Below, one piece after another: positions 23,706 to 34,797 of a stretch of 64,000 nt of DNA. Made by a program: the position numbers and the translations under genes. Each line of letters begins with the position of its first letter. Positions within the stretch are counted from its first letter, which is position 1. Source of the DNA: Taudactylus pleione (taxonomy: Eukaryota; Chordata; Amphibia; Anura; Myobatrachidae); assembly GCA_031769625.1 (NCBI GenBank), contig JAUIMM010000016.1, forward strand, positions 16,693,001 to 16,757,000, in the 5' to 3' direction. The notes below the pieces were generated by a model. It saw nothing but the letters and a program-made list of their open reading frames with translations, was not told the DNA's origin and searched no databases.

Positions 23706-24460
23706 CTAGGTCCTCCTTTTGTAAGGTCTTCTGCCTCTGGTTTTGGCCACCCCTTCTCGTGAACTGCTTCCTCCACTCCAGCGATTTGCACGGGTGGTAA
23801 CCCCTAAAGAGGGTTTTTGAGAAGCTGGATGAAACTGTGATTCTTGTTTACTAAGTGAAGAATTATTTTCACTCAATGGCTCAGTGTCAAAACCCGGATA
23901 TTGAAAGGAATTGGATCTAAATGTCTTACGATTCCTTGAGGGCGGTTTACCCGTGGCACAGGGGTACACAGATTGTCCATCATAGTCTTTGTTGACGTTT
24001 TGGAGTTTTTCTTTCTTAAACCTGACCAGATTTTGTTTGTATGCCTCCAATTGTGAATTAAGCTTCTCCAACCACTGAGTTGATTTATCCTGAACCAGTA
24101 TAGTCTGTTGGGTCTCCTCAAATACTTTCATTTTCTCACGTATAATTTTAAGTTCCCTGGCTGATTCCTCAATGACCAAAAGAATCAGATCCAGCGAACA
24201 TTTATCGAGAATTCTGTATTATGCCTGCCAATAGTTGGAATATTTCTGACACGAAATCCCCGAGGAATTTTCCTCTCTTTGTGATAGTCAGAAAGTGTTA
24301 TGCCATGGAGCTGAAAGTCAATTTCTTTCTTTTTTAATTTAAAAATTGAAAAATTCAAATCTTCTGCAGATTCCGCCCCAGCAGTAGAGGTAAAGATATC
24401 TCTGAAGTACAAACTTTCAGCCTCCGAATCAGAGAAACTCAAGATTTCCCCAATAGGCAA
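23706..24460 (-). pseudogene. PLE-A N-terminal region
   Basis: Two frames (24460-24185 and 24179-23706) joined by a single-base frameshift near 24215. The second has a predicted coiled-coil stretch (ELKIIREKMKVFEETQQTI and following heptads) and a basic, Ser/Arg-rich end. PLE ORFs commonly have poorly conserved basic N-termini of this kind. The first ATG lies 5 bp inside the junction with the inverted terminal copy. Confidence 0.65.
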
Positions 24461-25122
24461 ACTAAGTGGACAGGACTCGGACCAACCAGTAGCATGTCAT
24501 TTTAAAGAAAATCACCATTCTTTGGCTACTTTGTCCTACAAAATTGTGGACCACGTCCCACTATCTCCCAGGGGAGAGGATAGAGAGAAATCACTCCGCT
24601 AACTAGAAGCCAGATGGATCCACATGATGAACAGTGTGGCCCCTTTTGGGCTCAATGAGAATTTACATCTCTCCTGTTTCCTCTAATTTAGAAATATCTT
24701 TTTGTGCATTTTATCTTGCTTAATGAGTCTGTGCCTATGCTCATATAGTCTGGTATTGATATATTTGGGCTCCCTCCTTTTATCTAAATTACTGGTAGTA
24801 TATATTATATATATTATACATTATATACCATATATCTTTGAAGGTATATTTTGTGAGTTAATAATGTTCCCATTATAATTTTCAGCTTTAGACCTTCTTA
24901 GATTATTCCTCTTGATAAACATCTAGATTTATCTACTGTTGATAATATATTCATCTGGTATGATAATCTTTTCCAGCCTGTATACCTGTTTGTGATAGCT
25001 CCATTAAGTTTAGTGCTAAATGTATGCATTCTTTATGCCTACTTCTGCTGTGTATGCTCAGTTCTTGTGGCTGTCTAAAACGATGTCACTATGCTTAATT
25101 ATGTTTCAAGGTGTTGGGTTTA

Positions 25123-25136
25123 GTCACCATGGTAAC
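25123..25136. promoter_or_regulatory. X-box-like RFX palindrome
   Basis: GTCACCATGGTAAC closely matches the RFX X-box consensus GTNRCCATGGYAAC. A comparable site is found in PLE-B (48979-48992). Located about 58 bp upstream of the CRE site. Confidence 0.45.
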
Positions 25137-25193
25137 CAGAGGCCACCCAGTGACTGTGTACGCTGAACGCTCCGTCTTTGTGTCGCCGCGTGA

Positions 25194-25201
25194 TGACGTC
25201 A
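25194..25201. promoter_or_regulatory. CRE-like site TGACGTCA
   Basis: A perfect CREB/ATF palindrome in the GC-rich segment about 60 bp before the ribozyme-like motif. It is conserved between both terminal copies of PLE-A and present as ACGTCAC in PLE-B and PLE-D. Confidence 0.5.
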
Positions 25202-25252
25202 TTGCACGAGGGTGAGTGTCTTGTCTATTTAAATGTCTTGCATTTTATATTT

Positions 25253-25304
25253 GGTTGACCCTGAGGAAAATCTCTAATAAAAGAGATTGAAACGTCGGCT
25301 AACA
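25253..25304 (+). other. Hammerhead-ribozyme-like motif of PLE-A
   Basis: Order of parts: GTTGACC (stem I, 5' strand), CTGAGGA (matches the CUGANGA core), one A, 7-bp stem AATCTCT/AGAGATT (stem II), GAAA, then CGTC where cleavage would follow GUC, then GGCTAAC, which pairs with GTTGACC except for one mismatch. Hammerhead motifs in PLEs are established in the literature. Two deviations remain: the extra A before stem II and the absence of a helix III loop. The ACGT could pair only between two copies. Confidence 0.55.
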
Positions 25305-25453
25305 TTTGGGCTTAGGCTCCGTTTTTCTTTCTATGGGAAGTCCTAAGAGTGCCACCACAAAACCGTTATCTAACTTGGAGGACATACAAATTCCCCCGGG
25401 GGGCACCAAGACAAGGTTTGTGTTTTATACACGGGGAGTGCCGGGTTTTTTGG

Positions 25454-25456
<3 letters not shown>

Positions 25457-25485
<29 letters not shown>
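25457..25485. repeat. (TA)n microsatellite at right edge of PLE-A
   Basis: Pure TA dinucleotides starting directly after the GGGTTTTTTGGAACTA end of the PLE tail. Confidence 0.9.
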
Positions 25486-25487
<2 letters not shown>

Positions 25488-25916
25488 CTGTATAGTAATC
25501 TCTAACATTACTTGTTTATTTTCTGGGTCCTTTTGCACCGGAAAAAACATCCTTCTTTTGATGCATCTTTAATAGCTAGTTTGTTAAGCTCGATTTCTTT
25601 TCTAATTGCCATTATGAGGACTATCATCAGTACTCCTAGTATTGCAAGTCTTTTTGGGAGAGTCACTGCAGTGCTACCAATAAAGCTCTGTGATGGCTGG
25701 CTTAAATAAGTCTTTTTGTTCATGTCACATATCATGACATCATCGTGCCCATCCTCCCATCATGACCGAACTTGCACATGCACAGTCCAGCAAAACAACA
25801 GGGACAGTTGAGAATCCCAGGATCTTCACCTGCCTTCCCCAGGCTGTGGGAGATTTCCCATTGTTCCTGTCATTCGGGAGGATGAGCAGTTACGATGTTA
25901 CTTACTATTTGCATCA
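25486..25916. other. No gene recognised
   Basis: Short open frames, including one of 75 codons on the minus strand with hydrophobic character, but no recognisable domain. Confidence 0.4.
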
Positions 25917-25924
25917 ATCTTAGC

Positions 25925-26222
25925 CAGTGACAGACTGAGGCATGAACGGCCCACCAGGGGAATGCAATGGTAGGGGCCCATGCTTAATGGGAGTGGCCAG
26001 TTTCCACGGAGGCTTGGAAAACCATTAGAAAGTGCATGGTCGGGCCACTTTATAAATATATATATATAGTAAATACTCATAGTGCATGCATGGTAATGCA
26101 CCAGATTGATAACTACAATGCATAGTAGTGAATACATCATTATCCTAGAAAGCAGTATAATATAACATATGCACAATCTGGAACAGACCCTTAGAGGAGG
26201 GGGTGGGCCCAGTCCAACCCTG
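25925..26222. mobile_element. hAT MITE, perfect 8-bp TSD ATCTTAGC
   Basis: Exact ATCTTAGC at 25917-25924 and 26223-26230. Termini CAGTGACAGACTGAGGC and GCCCAGTCCAACCCTG are related TIRs of the CAGGGTTGGACTGG type known from hAT MITEs. 298 bp with a short TA run inside, non-coding. Confidence 0.85.
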
Positions 26223-26351
26223 ATCTTAGCTATGTGCAGTGTTTCTGCTCTCTTTATTAGTAGGGATGCTTGAACTATTTTGAAAACTGTTCTCGAACTA
26301 ATTTCTGTATGTAATGTTCAAAAATCACAGGAAATTGTCAAATATAAATGA

Positions 26352-26700
26352 ATCGGGTGGGATACGAGATCCCGGTGGTCCGAATGCTGGTGGTCAGAAT
26401 ACTGACAATGGCATCCCAACAGTGAGAATCCCAACAGGATTAGGTAAGTATCCTAAACCTAACCCCTAACCCTAACCCACCTTTCCCGCAGCCTAACCCT
26501 AACACCTCCCCCCCCCACAGTCTAACCCCTAACTCTCCCCCCTACTGCCTAACTTTTACCCCTAGCCCTAAACCCAACACTAATACTAACCATTTGGGAT
26601 GTCAGTGGTCGGGATTCTGGAGCCGGGATTCTGACTGCAGTTGGTGCCTGTATTCTGACCACTGGCATCTTGGCCGCCAGGATGCCGACTACATCCCTAA
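26352..26700. mobile_element. MITE with GGGAT termini and CCCTAA-rich core
   Basis: Left GGTGGGATACGAGATCCCGG and right GGATGCCGACTACATCCC pair imperfectly. The middle contains CCTAACCCTAACCC-like runs that resemble telomeric repeats but are irregular and part of the element. Related fragments occur at 45966-46135 and 62715-63245. Confidence 0.6.
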
Positions 26701-26838
26701 TGAATTCACCGTGGCTTGAGCCTGAGGTTTGAGACTGTTTGAAAAGGCTCAAACCAGTTTAAAGTTAATTTGAACATATACAACATTTGTTATTTTCAAG
26801 TTACTATTTTGAATTTACGTCAAACCGCAAACAACTTA

Positions 26839-27301
26839 GGGTCTGATTCAGAGATGGACGCTAGTGCGATCGCAGCTGGCATTTCGTAAGTGAAGTAGCT
26901 GCGAAAATATACCTATTCAAGCATAAGCACACCCACCAGTGCTTTTTCATGTGCGCACAACATCACATATCTGCGTAAATATCCTTAACATCAACGCACA
27001 TCAAGCGGCCATCTTGCCCTTGTGGCAAGTCTGACCAGGCTCGCCAGCTCTCCTGAGACGCAGAGGGCATGCTGCGTAAGAGATCGCAAGGGCTTATTTA
27101 TGCACGCCCATGTAACGGCGTTTAAACAAACAGAAACTCTTTGCGTTTTATTGACCACCCACCTGTCACCACACCCAAACACTGACAACTTGTCACTCAC
27201 TTAGCGATGAATTCCTCTGTGCATCCCTAATCGCACGTTGGCAAACAATTGTTTGATCTGCATAAGTAATCGGTATTGCATCCATCTCTGAATCAGGCCC
27301 C
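26839..27301. mobile_element. Harbinger-type MITE
   Basis: Termini GGGTCTGATTCAGAGATGG and CCATCTCTGAATCAGGCCCC are inverted repeats; the GRYCTGATTCAGA end matches those of the autonomous Harbinger at 35472-43174. Clear TSD not resolved (TTA left, AAA right). Non-coding. Confidence 0.7.
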
Positions 27302-29040
27302 AAATCATGATAGAAATTTGCAGTAGTTGAACTGGTCTGATGTGAACAACTTTTGAGTTAGCTTAAATATTTCAAGTAATTATTAGTCCAATCATACCTA
27401 CCTGATGTATACACTGATGTATACACTTCCCCTCAGGAATGCTGCTGTCATTGTATCCTGATACTAGGTGACCTTTCATACCTCTTCAGGACTATTACAG
27501 ATTTTCTTATTACAAACATGCGCAATTTTTCTTGTTTGAAAAACTTTAATTTATTTAGCTTCTGCTGCACTTCTATATATACATTACAATGTTTTATACA
27601 TACAAGACCATTTGTCACTTTCTTCATCTATCAACGTAACCAATATTACTATATTTATACAATTTTGTTCACTTGTGCTTACTTATTATATTTATTGCAG
27701 TAACCAATACTGAAATAATAACTTGATTGATGTTAATGGATGTTTTCATAACCTGAGTTAATTAATTCAGCACAGACAAGAGGAAAACAAGTGCAGACAA
27801 CAGTGTTCCACATGAATGAGACATGTTTTAATAAGTAGTTTTAAAAAAATGTGCATTGTAAAAGCTAAGCATTAAGTTATAATGGGTAAACATTCTCACA
27901 TCATAACTGCACATCAGTCAATGCAATGCAATCAAGGATCATCATCCTTGCAAAATGGATATTTCAACACTTGCCTATACAGAATAAAATAATGAGCATA
28001 TTGCTTTAATTATGCACATCGTTCTATTCTCATGTACTATAGATGTACACTATAGATGTACACATGTTTACAAAGTTAGAATTCAAGCTATATGGTGTGT
28101 TTGTTGTATGTGTTTAGAACTCAAAGTTTAATCTTTTCCTGTACAAAGTAGACAACAAATGTACCCCATGCCCACCATATTTACTCACTGTCACTCCTAC
28201 TGCCCTTTCTTCCGCTTTACAGCCTATTCAGGCAAATCAAATGTGGAAAGATTATGCCTTCATATTAGACCCGTATGTACACTGTTTTGTGTGAGAAATG
28301 CCAAATTGAATACCAGTGAAAAGACTCTACAGGGGTCAGTAACACCACCAATGTATACATGAATACAAAAAATGAGAATCATTGTTTTGGTAAGAAGAGA
28401 AATGGAAGGTTATATTTAAGCCTGATGGCAATTAAACTCAGAGGTTGGAGTGAGTGGTGCCTCATTTTGTGTCAGGTATGTACTGTTAAGTGATGCAGGG
28501 TTGGTGATGGACAATTCTCTGTAGCCAATGTTCTTTAGGGTGGTCTTAGAGTGGGTGTGTGTTAGTATTTTTTATTTAAGCAGTATTTTGCATCTTAACT
28601 ACCTCTTTGTTACATAGTTATTTGCCCTTGTTCTCTATTTGTATGTTTTGTGTGTAGTTTGAAAATAGTGACTGTGTTTTGCTGTTATATAGTTGTTCAT
28701 TGGTTTTGGGTGTGCTCTCCTTATGAAGTATTATTTTATGACAATTATTCCTAACTGTGAATGGGTCCACGATATAAAGTTAAAGTAGGGTTGTCGTGTA
28801 TTCCTGTCTGTTCTTTGGTACGCCACCATACTTATTTATTTATTCATTGGTCAATAAAATTTGACCAATTTAATTGCCAACCCTGTTGTAAGACGTGATT
28901 ATTTATTATAATGATAAGTACCCATAGGTTCTCCAAAATATTTTCAAGGCACTCCTAAGCCAAAATAATTACCATGCAGTCTTTTTTTTAAGTAGTTATG
29001 TCAAAATAACTTAATACGTAAGAAAGAGAAAAACTGTGCT
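27302..29040. other. No gene recognised
   Basis: AT-rich, no repeat or domain-bearing frame seen. Confidence 0.5.
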
Positions 29041-29044
29041 ATTC

Positions 29045-29790
29045 TTACCCATTGCCACCTCCGTCTCTCTCCCTTTGCCCCTTCCATGTCTCTCCCATTG
29101 CCTCTCTGTCTCTCTCCCTTTGCCCCTCCATCTCTCTCCCATTTCCCCTCCATCTCTTTCCCTTTGCCCCTCCATGTTTCTCGATTTGCCCCCTCCATGT
29201 CTTACCATTTGCCCCTTCCATGTCTTGCCATTTGCCCCCTCCACATCTATTAATTTGCACCCTCCATATCTCTCCCTTTGCTCCCACTAAATCTCTTCAT
29301 TTGCCCCCTCCATATTTCTCCCTCTGCAGCCCCCTCCATGTGTCTCCAGTCTCCCTTTTCAGCTCCTTCCATGTGTCTCCATTTGCAGTCCTATTCATGT
29401 GTCTCCAGTCTCCCTTTTCAGCCCACTCCATGTGTCTCCAGTCTCCCTTTGCAACCCCCTCCATGGGTTTCCCTTTGCAGCCCTCTCCATGTGTCTCCAG
29501 TCTCCCATTGTGGCCCCTCCATGTATCTCCCTTTGCAGCCCCCTCCATGTGTCTCCAGTCTCCCATTGTGGCCCCTCCATGTATCTCCCTTTGCTGCCCC
29601 TTCCATGTGTCTCCAGACCTCCCATTGCGGCCCCTCCATGTATCTACCTTTACAGCCCCGTCCATACGTGTCTCCAGTCTCCCATTGCGGCCCCTCCATG
29701 TATCTCCCTTTGCAGCCCCTTTCATGTGTTTTCAGTCTCCCTTTGCAGCCCCCTCCTCCATGTCTCCCATTGCAGCCCTCCCTTACTTTA
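29045..29790. repeat. Pyrimidine-rich minisatellite (~30/59-bp period)
   Basis: Imperfect tandem modules with CCCTTTGCAGCCCCCTCCAT, GTGTCTCCAGTCTCCC and TGTGGCCCCTCCATGTATCT. Strong strand asymmetry (C+T on the plus strand) leaves several frames open for more than 200 codons on both strands; those frames are by-products. An AG-rich opposite strand can in principle adopt triplex structures. Confidence 0.85.
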
Positions 29791-29799
29791 GTAGAGATC

Positions 29800-30731
29800 A
29801 CCAGTGCCATTCCATTGAGCTCCTCAGATCAGCCAGAAATCCATTCAGCAACAGGCAGCCTCACTGTATGTTGCTTACCACTGATAGATCCCGCACACTC
29901 CCACGCTCACCAATCTGACCCTCTACAGTCTGCAGATTGTCACAAATAGGTGTAAAGGGCTGGTATAAACACAACAATCTCTGGCTCCTTCGCTATCTCA
30001 GCCATAACAGTTGGCTTAATGGGTACATTAAAGGCAGAACTCTAGTTTAAACAGCCAAAAGAATCTCTGGTAGTAGCTCAGTATATAGTAGAAGTATTTA
30101 GTAATGCTCCTGACATTGTTCCTGGGGATCTGCCAACTCTGCAATTCTGGAAGATACTTGGATGTGGACACACTGTTCTCTTGTTTGGCTTGCTGACCTA
30201 ATGGCCCTCCTATCCTTGGACACTCTGGGACCTGGAACTCCTTGGGTTCTTGTCCCAAACCCACCCAAATCTCAGCAGAATCCAGACCTGGATACCCTCT
30301 GTACATACGACCACTGCTGAGCCCTGGCATCAGGCAGAGAGCACTCTGCAGGCTATTCCTTTAAAGGACCCATCTGCTTTTCACACTGCAGTTGCCTTCG
30401 AGCCTGCTCCTCTCTCTTCCACTACCACACTCCTCCAGCTCTCCCAGGAAAATTGGTGACAGGTTCCTCCTTCTCTTCCTATTCCACTACCAGTAATGAT
30501 GTGTACTGGAGTCTTCCTTCCACTGAAAATATGCGGGTCCAAGTGCCCCAGCACAGATAAGTATGTGGACTGTTTAGTTCTCATAAGAAGGTCCCTCCTT
30601 ACCCTATTTTCATGTCTGCACTTTTTTTGCTACTATACCTTGTACAGTATAACTCTGTTTAATATAAGCTCTGTTTTCCCTTCTGTCTGATGCTGGGGAG
30701 ATCCATGGTGCCTTACCATTAATCTATGATG

Positions 30732-30771
<40 letters not shown>

Positions 30772-32492
30772 AAAAATTCTTATTATTTGTAATGATCATG
30801 TGACTTGGGTAGGATCAATAACAGTTGGGGACAAAAATTATGGGGCATCATCAATAACTGAGCCTAGAGCAGGGGTTTAGGACATGGGCATTGATTTGAA
30901 CACAACAATAAACAAGAAATTACATATATGGAGTAAAAGTATTTCCTTCATGACACCATAAATATATTTATGTTTATGCCATTTCACACATGTCAAGTAT
31001 TCATTATTTTTATTGTCATGACACTAAATTCAACTAAAGGACAACATTGTGGCAATAAATGTAATGTTATCCAGTCTATAATCTCTAGGATGTTAGGTTC
31101 CACACTCTTTATACAACTTTAGGCCCTTTATTTTGTTGATCTGAACTTGTTTGGTGCTAAATTGTACAAAGACCACCCATATCTTCCCTTCTCCATTCCT
31201 ACAATCTATAAAACGGATCCGCCAATAGAGAAATATATTTCCATTTACAATCGAATTGTGTTTGTCCCCAATCCATGTAACAGAGGACCAGCAGTTGGTG
31301 AGTGATTGTCATGTCTATCATCAGTAAGTAAATGTTAGGCTTGTAGAACTTATTTAAGTTGGCAAATATTGAGCATTTATGTCAAATTCATGAAAAGATG
31401 ATTTACTATACTACATAACTTTTAATTTGCTTTAAATATACAAACTCCTCAATCTATTCATTTATCTTTTGTAGGTATGTAATTTCATCTGCAGTTAAAT
31501 CTATGCTCTTTATTAATTGTACAACTATAATTGTAAAGATAGAACATTTTGCTTTTGCAATATTTTTTTTACTTTTTCTACCGAGAAAGTACCATGCCAT
31601 CACTCTCTATGCTAGCATAAGATACAGGAACACCTGCATTTTGATCTATCTTGGTAAAGTCAATTAATCTCCTAACCTTAGTCATAATTAGGCAGGTTTA
31701 ACTTCATCAATACAGAGTAATAAGAATAAATGAGAATCTCAACCTTTCCTCTTTTCATCATTCTGTAGCCTCTCACTAAATGTGTTCTCAGATAGTGTGT
31801 GAAACTAATTTGAGATCTTCCACCTTAATCTCCTGTTGATACTGTTCCCCTGGCAAGGAAAGTTATTACAAATCAGAGACTTGTTAAACAGAGGAGGGCA
31901 TGTGTTAACCATAGCTAACAAATGCTACAAGGATGACATTGATAGCACGAAAATCAAACAATGCTGTCAACACAATATTAATGCCTAGGAACATTAAAAT
32001 AGTCAAAATCCTTTGGAAAAAAAAACGATATATACTGTATTGTGTAATAACAGGAAAGCATTGCTGTGCAAAGACCATTGTCATGGACTGATTGTTAGAA
32101 CAAAATACTGCATTTAAAACGAGTGTGTTTCCTATTGATTACATTTTGATAGCATTTATTAAAGGTGATTGCCCTTTAAGGGCATCCCCTCTCATGATTG
32201 CAACCAGAAGCCGTACAGTAAGACGGTCACCATTACTATATAATTAACACTGGTTATTGCTGTTAGAATGCATGAGCCAGAATGCTGTCCAAATATTTAC
32301 AGCTAGAAGGCTACGAAATGCTGGTCGATATTTAAAGCTGTATCGGTAATGTTCAGTTAACACATACTGTATATTATTTTTGCTTTGAAATGTAACTAAC
32401 AGCTTTGAGTGCTCCAGCTCTGAATTCTTGGACCCCAAACCATTCTCCCCTTTGTTGATCGACATTGATCACAAGATAATGATGAGAGTAAA
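29800..32492. other. No gene recognised
   Basis: Apart from an (ATA)n microsatellite at 30727-30770 no structure is apparent. Confidence 0.5.
30727..30770. repeat. (ATA)n trinucleotide microsatellite
   Basis: About 14 uninterrupted AAT/ATA units after a GATG start. Confidence 0.95.
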
Positions 32493-34269
32493 GCTGGGTA
32501 CACACTGATAAATACATTGGCCGATCAACTGATCGGCCAATATATCTGCTGCCCGTTGGTCAGCGTGTACCCGTGATATTTCGTGAATGTCGTCATTCAC
32601 CAACATAACGCATTGGCTGTGCTGCACAGCCAATGGACAGATATGTCTGCAGACCTATCTGTCCATCGGCAAGTGTGTACGGGCAGTCTACAGACCGCCC
32701 GACAACACACAGCGGCAGCCTTGGGGAGGGGGGCGGGACACGCCCCCACCTGCTGGTACACGCCCCCTGGCCACCGGGATTTGCAGCCAGACACATCATC
32801 TGCAGATACAGTATCTCGATCTGCAGCTATATCTGTATAGTGTGTACCCACCTGTCAGCTGGGTACACACTGACAGATATATTGGCCGATCAATTGATTG
32901 GCCAATATATCTGCTGCCCGTCGGCCAGTGTGTACCCGCGATATGTCTGTGAAAAACGTAGTTCACAGACATATTGGATTGGCTGCAGATGAAGGTCGTT
33001 CATACACACCGAACGACTATCATCTGCATGCTGCAACAGGTCCCAGCAGCCGGGGGGCGGGTAGGGGCGTGGTCTAATCACAGAAGGTGTGGCCATGCCC
33101 CCTTCGAGAAAAAAAACATCTGCGGCGCTGGGGAGGGGGGCACTGTGTGCCCCTCAGCCCGGCACACAGCCAATGGGGGGCGCGATCAGCGTGATCGCTC
33201 CCCCTTTGGCATCGGAGACTGCTCGGGCTGCTGCTTTAGCAGCCTCGGACAGTCTCTCAGAGCAGCCCAGCACACAGCAGCGTGTGCTGGGCTGCTGTGG
33301 ATGGGGAGCTGTGCCGGACCTGGGTAAGTAGTACCGTAGTACCTGCTCACGGCTCCTCCTCCCCTCTCTGCACCCCTGTTTACGGGCGATCGGCTGATCG
33401 TCCGTACACACTTGCCGATGGAAAGATATGTCTGCAGACATATCTGTTCATTGGCTGTGCAGCACAGTCAATGCGATATGTTTGTGAACGATGTTGTTCA
33501 CAGACATATTGGGCCTGATTCAGACCCACTCGCGAGCGGCTGTCCGCTCGCAAGTGGGTCGATGTTATGCACTGAGCATGCGCACGACGGAGGGAGCTCC
33601 GTCATGCGCATGCGCCAGACGCGACGAGCGAAGGAAATTCCTTCGCTCGTTGTGTCCGATCAAAGGGGGCGTGCTGTCAATGTTGATTGACAGCACGCCC
33701 CCTTTGGTGGGCGTGCCGGGGGCGTGCCTCCCTGACGGGGGCGTTCCCACGGGAACGCCTCCCGTCAGAAGCCGGCCCACTGACATCACTAGTGATGTCA
33801 GTGGGAGTGATTTTGGCTCTGATAGAGCCAAAATCACTCCGGAGCTTGCGGTTGAAAACCTCAACCGCAGGCTCCGGCTCGCAAATTCGATGGTCGCGAT
33901 GGTCTCGACCATCGCGGCCATCACAAAGCACGCTCGTATAGCCTGTGGGTGGTGACCCACAGCTATACGAGCGTCCAGGAGGACGCTCCATGAAAATGAA
34001 GCCCCGGCCCTCATTCAGAGCGTGCGCTCTGCTCAGAGCGTACGGCTCTGAATGAGGGCCATTGTCTGTACTCACTGGCCGACGGGGGCACGATATATTG
34101 GCTGATCAATTGATCAGCCAATATATTGGCCAGTGTGTACCCAGCAACACATATGCAGTGGCTGCTGCCCCCATCCCGCCCCCTCCAACACACTGAACAC
34201 AGATGATGGTTATTCAGTGTGTATGAACAACTATCATCTGCAGATATATCTGTTTAGTGTGTACCCAGC
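32493..34269. mobile_element. Composite of TTAA-type TIR elements
   Basis: The terminus GCTGGGTACACACTGA occurs at 32493 and again at 32859, with inverted partners AGTGTGTACCC at about 32845, 34134 and 34256. Each end is followed by a palindrome such as TTGGCCGATCAACTGATCGG. This indicates at least two related elements abutted or nested. Flanking tetranucleotides (TAAA, ATTA) are degenerate TTAA. GC-rich interior (33050-33400) has small internal hairpins but no gene. The twelve-hairpin MITE 33511-34060 is inserted within. Confidence 0.65.
33511..34060. mobile_element. Multi-hairpin Harbinger-type MITE (12 hairpins)
   Basis: Starts GGGCCTGATTCAGACCCACT and ends CTCTGAATGAGGGCC, with TSD ATT (33508-33510, 34061-34063). 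The terminus matches the autonomous Harbinger over about 24 bp. The interior is a head-to-tail series of short palindromes: 33523-33560, 33576-33613, 33624-33650, 33661-33706, 33732-33768, 33776-33805, 33804-33840, 33841-33875, 33889-33922, 33932-33972, 33969-33988 and 34008-34058. Stems are 8-21 bp with 0-5 nt loops in most. Modules recur at 54679-54740 and 59444-59655. No coding function. Confidence 0.85.
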
Positions 34270-34797
34270 ATTACTTAACTAGTGCATTGAGAAGGTTAGT
34301 AATGAAATGGACAGGTTCTTTAAATATCTTGTCATCATATGAGGGGAATATAGTAGTACAGTATGTACTATATATATTTATCGACACTAGTGTAATACCT
34401 TTCTGGGGTGTTTCTCACCATTTACACCGCTTCTCCTTTTCCACATTACAGCAGAGAGGCAGGTGGTCCCCAATCCCACCACGGTAAAGTGACCCAATAA
34501 ATAAAATTATGTTCTCTTTATTAAGCGAGAACTCTTTGAGAACCAGGAACCACTTATGTAAGGGTAAAACACTAGTAAATTATGTACAGTAACACAGTTT
34601 CATAATGTTATACAACAATCAGAACAACATGCCTGTTCCATTTTTGCAACATTTTATATAATGACATTGTAACATTTACCTTTGTCAATACACTTTTTCA
34701 GAACAATTCAGTTTGCAACAATCTATTCCTATGCATAACAGTAAATATACATAACACAGTCCACTAAACTACTACGGTATTATTCTTAAGAACCTTC
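34270..34797. other. No gene recognised
   Basis: AT-rich flank between the TTAA composite and the outer TIR element. Confidence 0.5.

Larger units (their letters stand above)
24465..25371 (+). repeat. PLE-A terminal repeat, inverted copy (5' side)
   Basis: Reverse complement of 20706-21681, starting inside the endonuclease C-terminal coding sequence (antisense to the main ORF) and running through the 3' UTR, promoter-like segment and ribozyme-like motif to the element end. Confidence 0.85.
20706..25457 (-). mobile_element. Penelope-like retroelement PLE-A
   Basis: A nearly full-length EN+ PLE on the minus strand, about 4.7 kb. Its coding region (24460 down to 21459) holds a basic N-terminal part, a PLE reverse transcriptase and a GIY-YIG endonuclease. 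The 3' segment (20706-21681) is repeated in inverted orientation beyond the 5' end (24465-25371), giving the palindromic architecture known for Penelope elements. A further tail of about 85 bp extends past the inverted repeat on the right, ending in a GAGTGCCGGGT-type string before a TA array. Several frameshifts and a few stops show that this copy is dead. TA arrays on both sides prevent precise TSD reading. Confidence 0.85.

Noticed and set aside
26455..26530. Telomere or interstitial telomere array
   Set aside because: CCCTAA words are irregular, short and enclosed by MITE termini that recur elsewhere.
29052..29949. Open frames of 223 and 288 codons (plus strand)
   Set aside because: Produced by the pyrimidine-rich tandem repeat; peptide repeats mirror the DNA unit and opposite-strand frames are equally open.
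33565..34075. Frames of 132-154 codons across the hairpin-chain MITE
   Set aside because: Created by palindromic GC-rich DNA; both strands are open because the hairpins are self-complementary.
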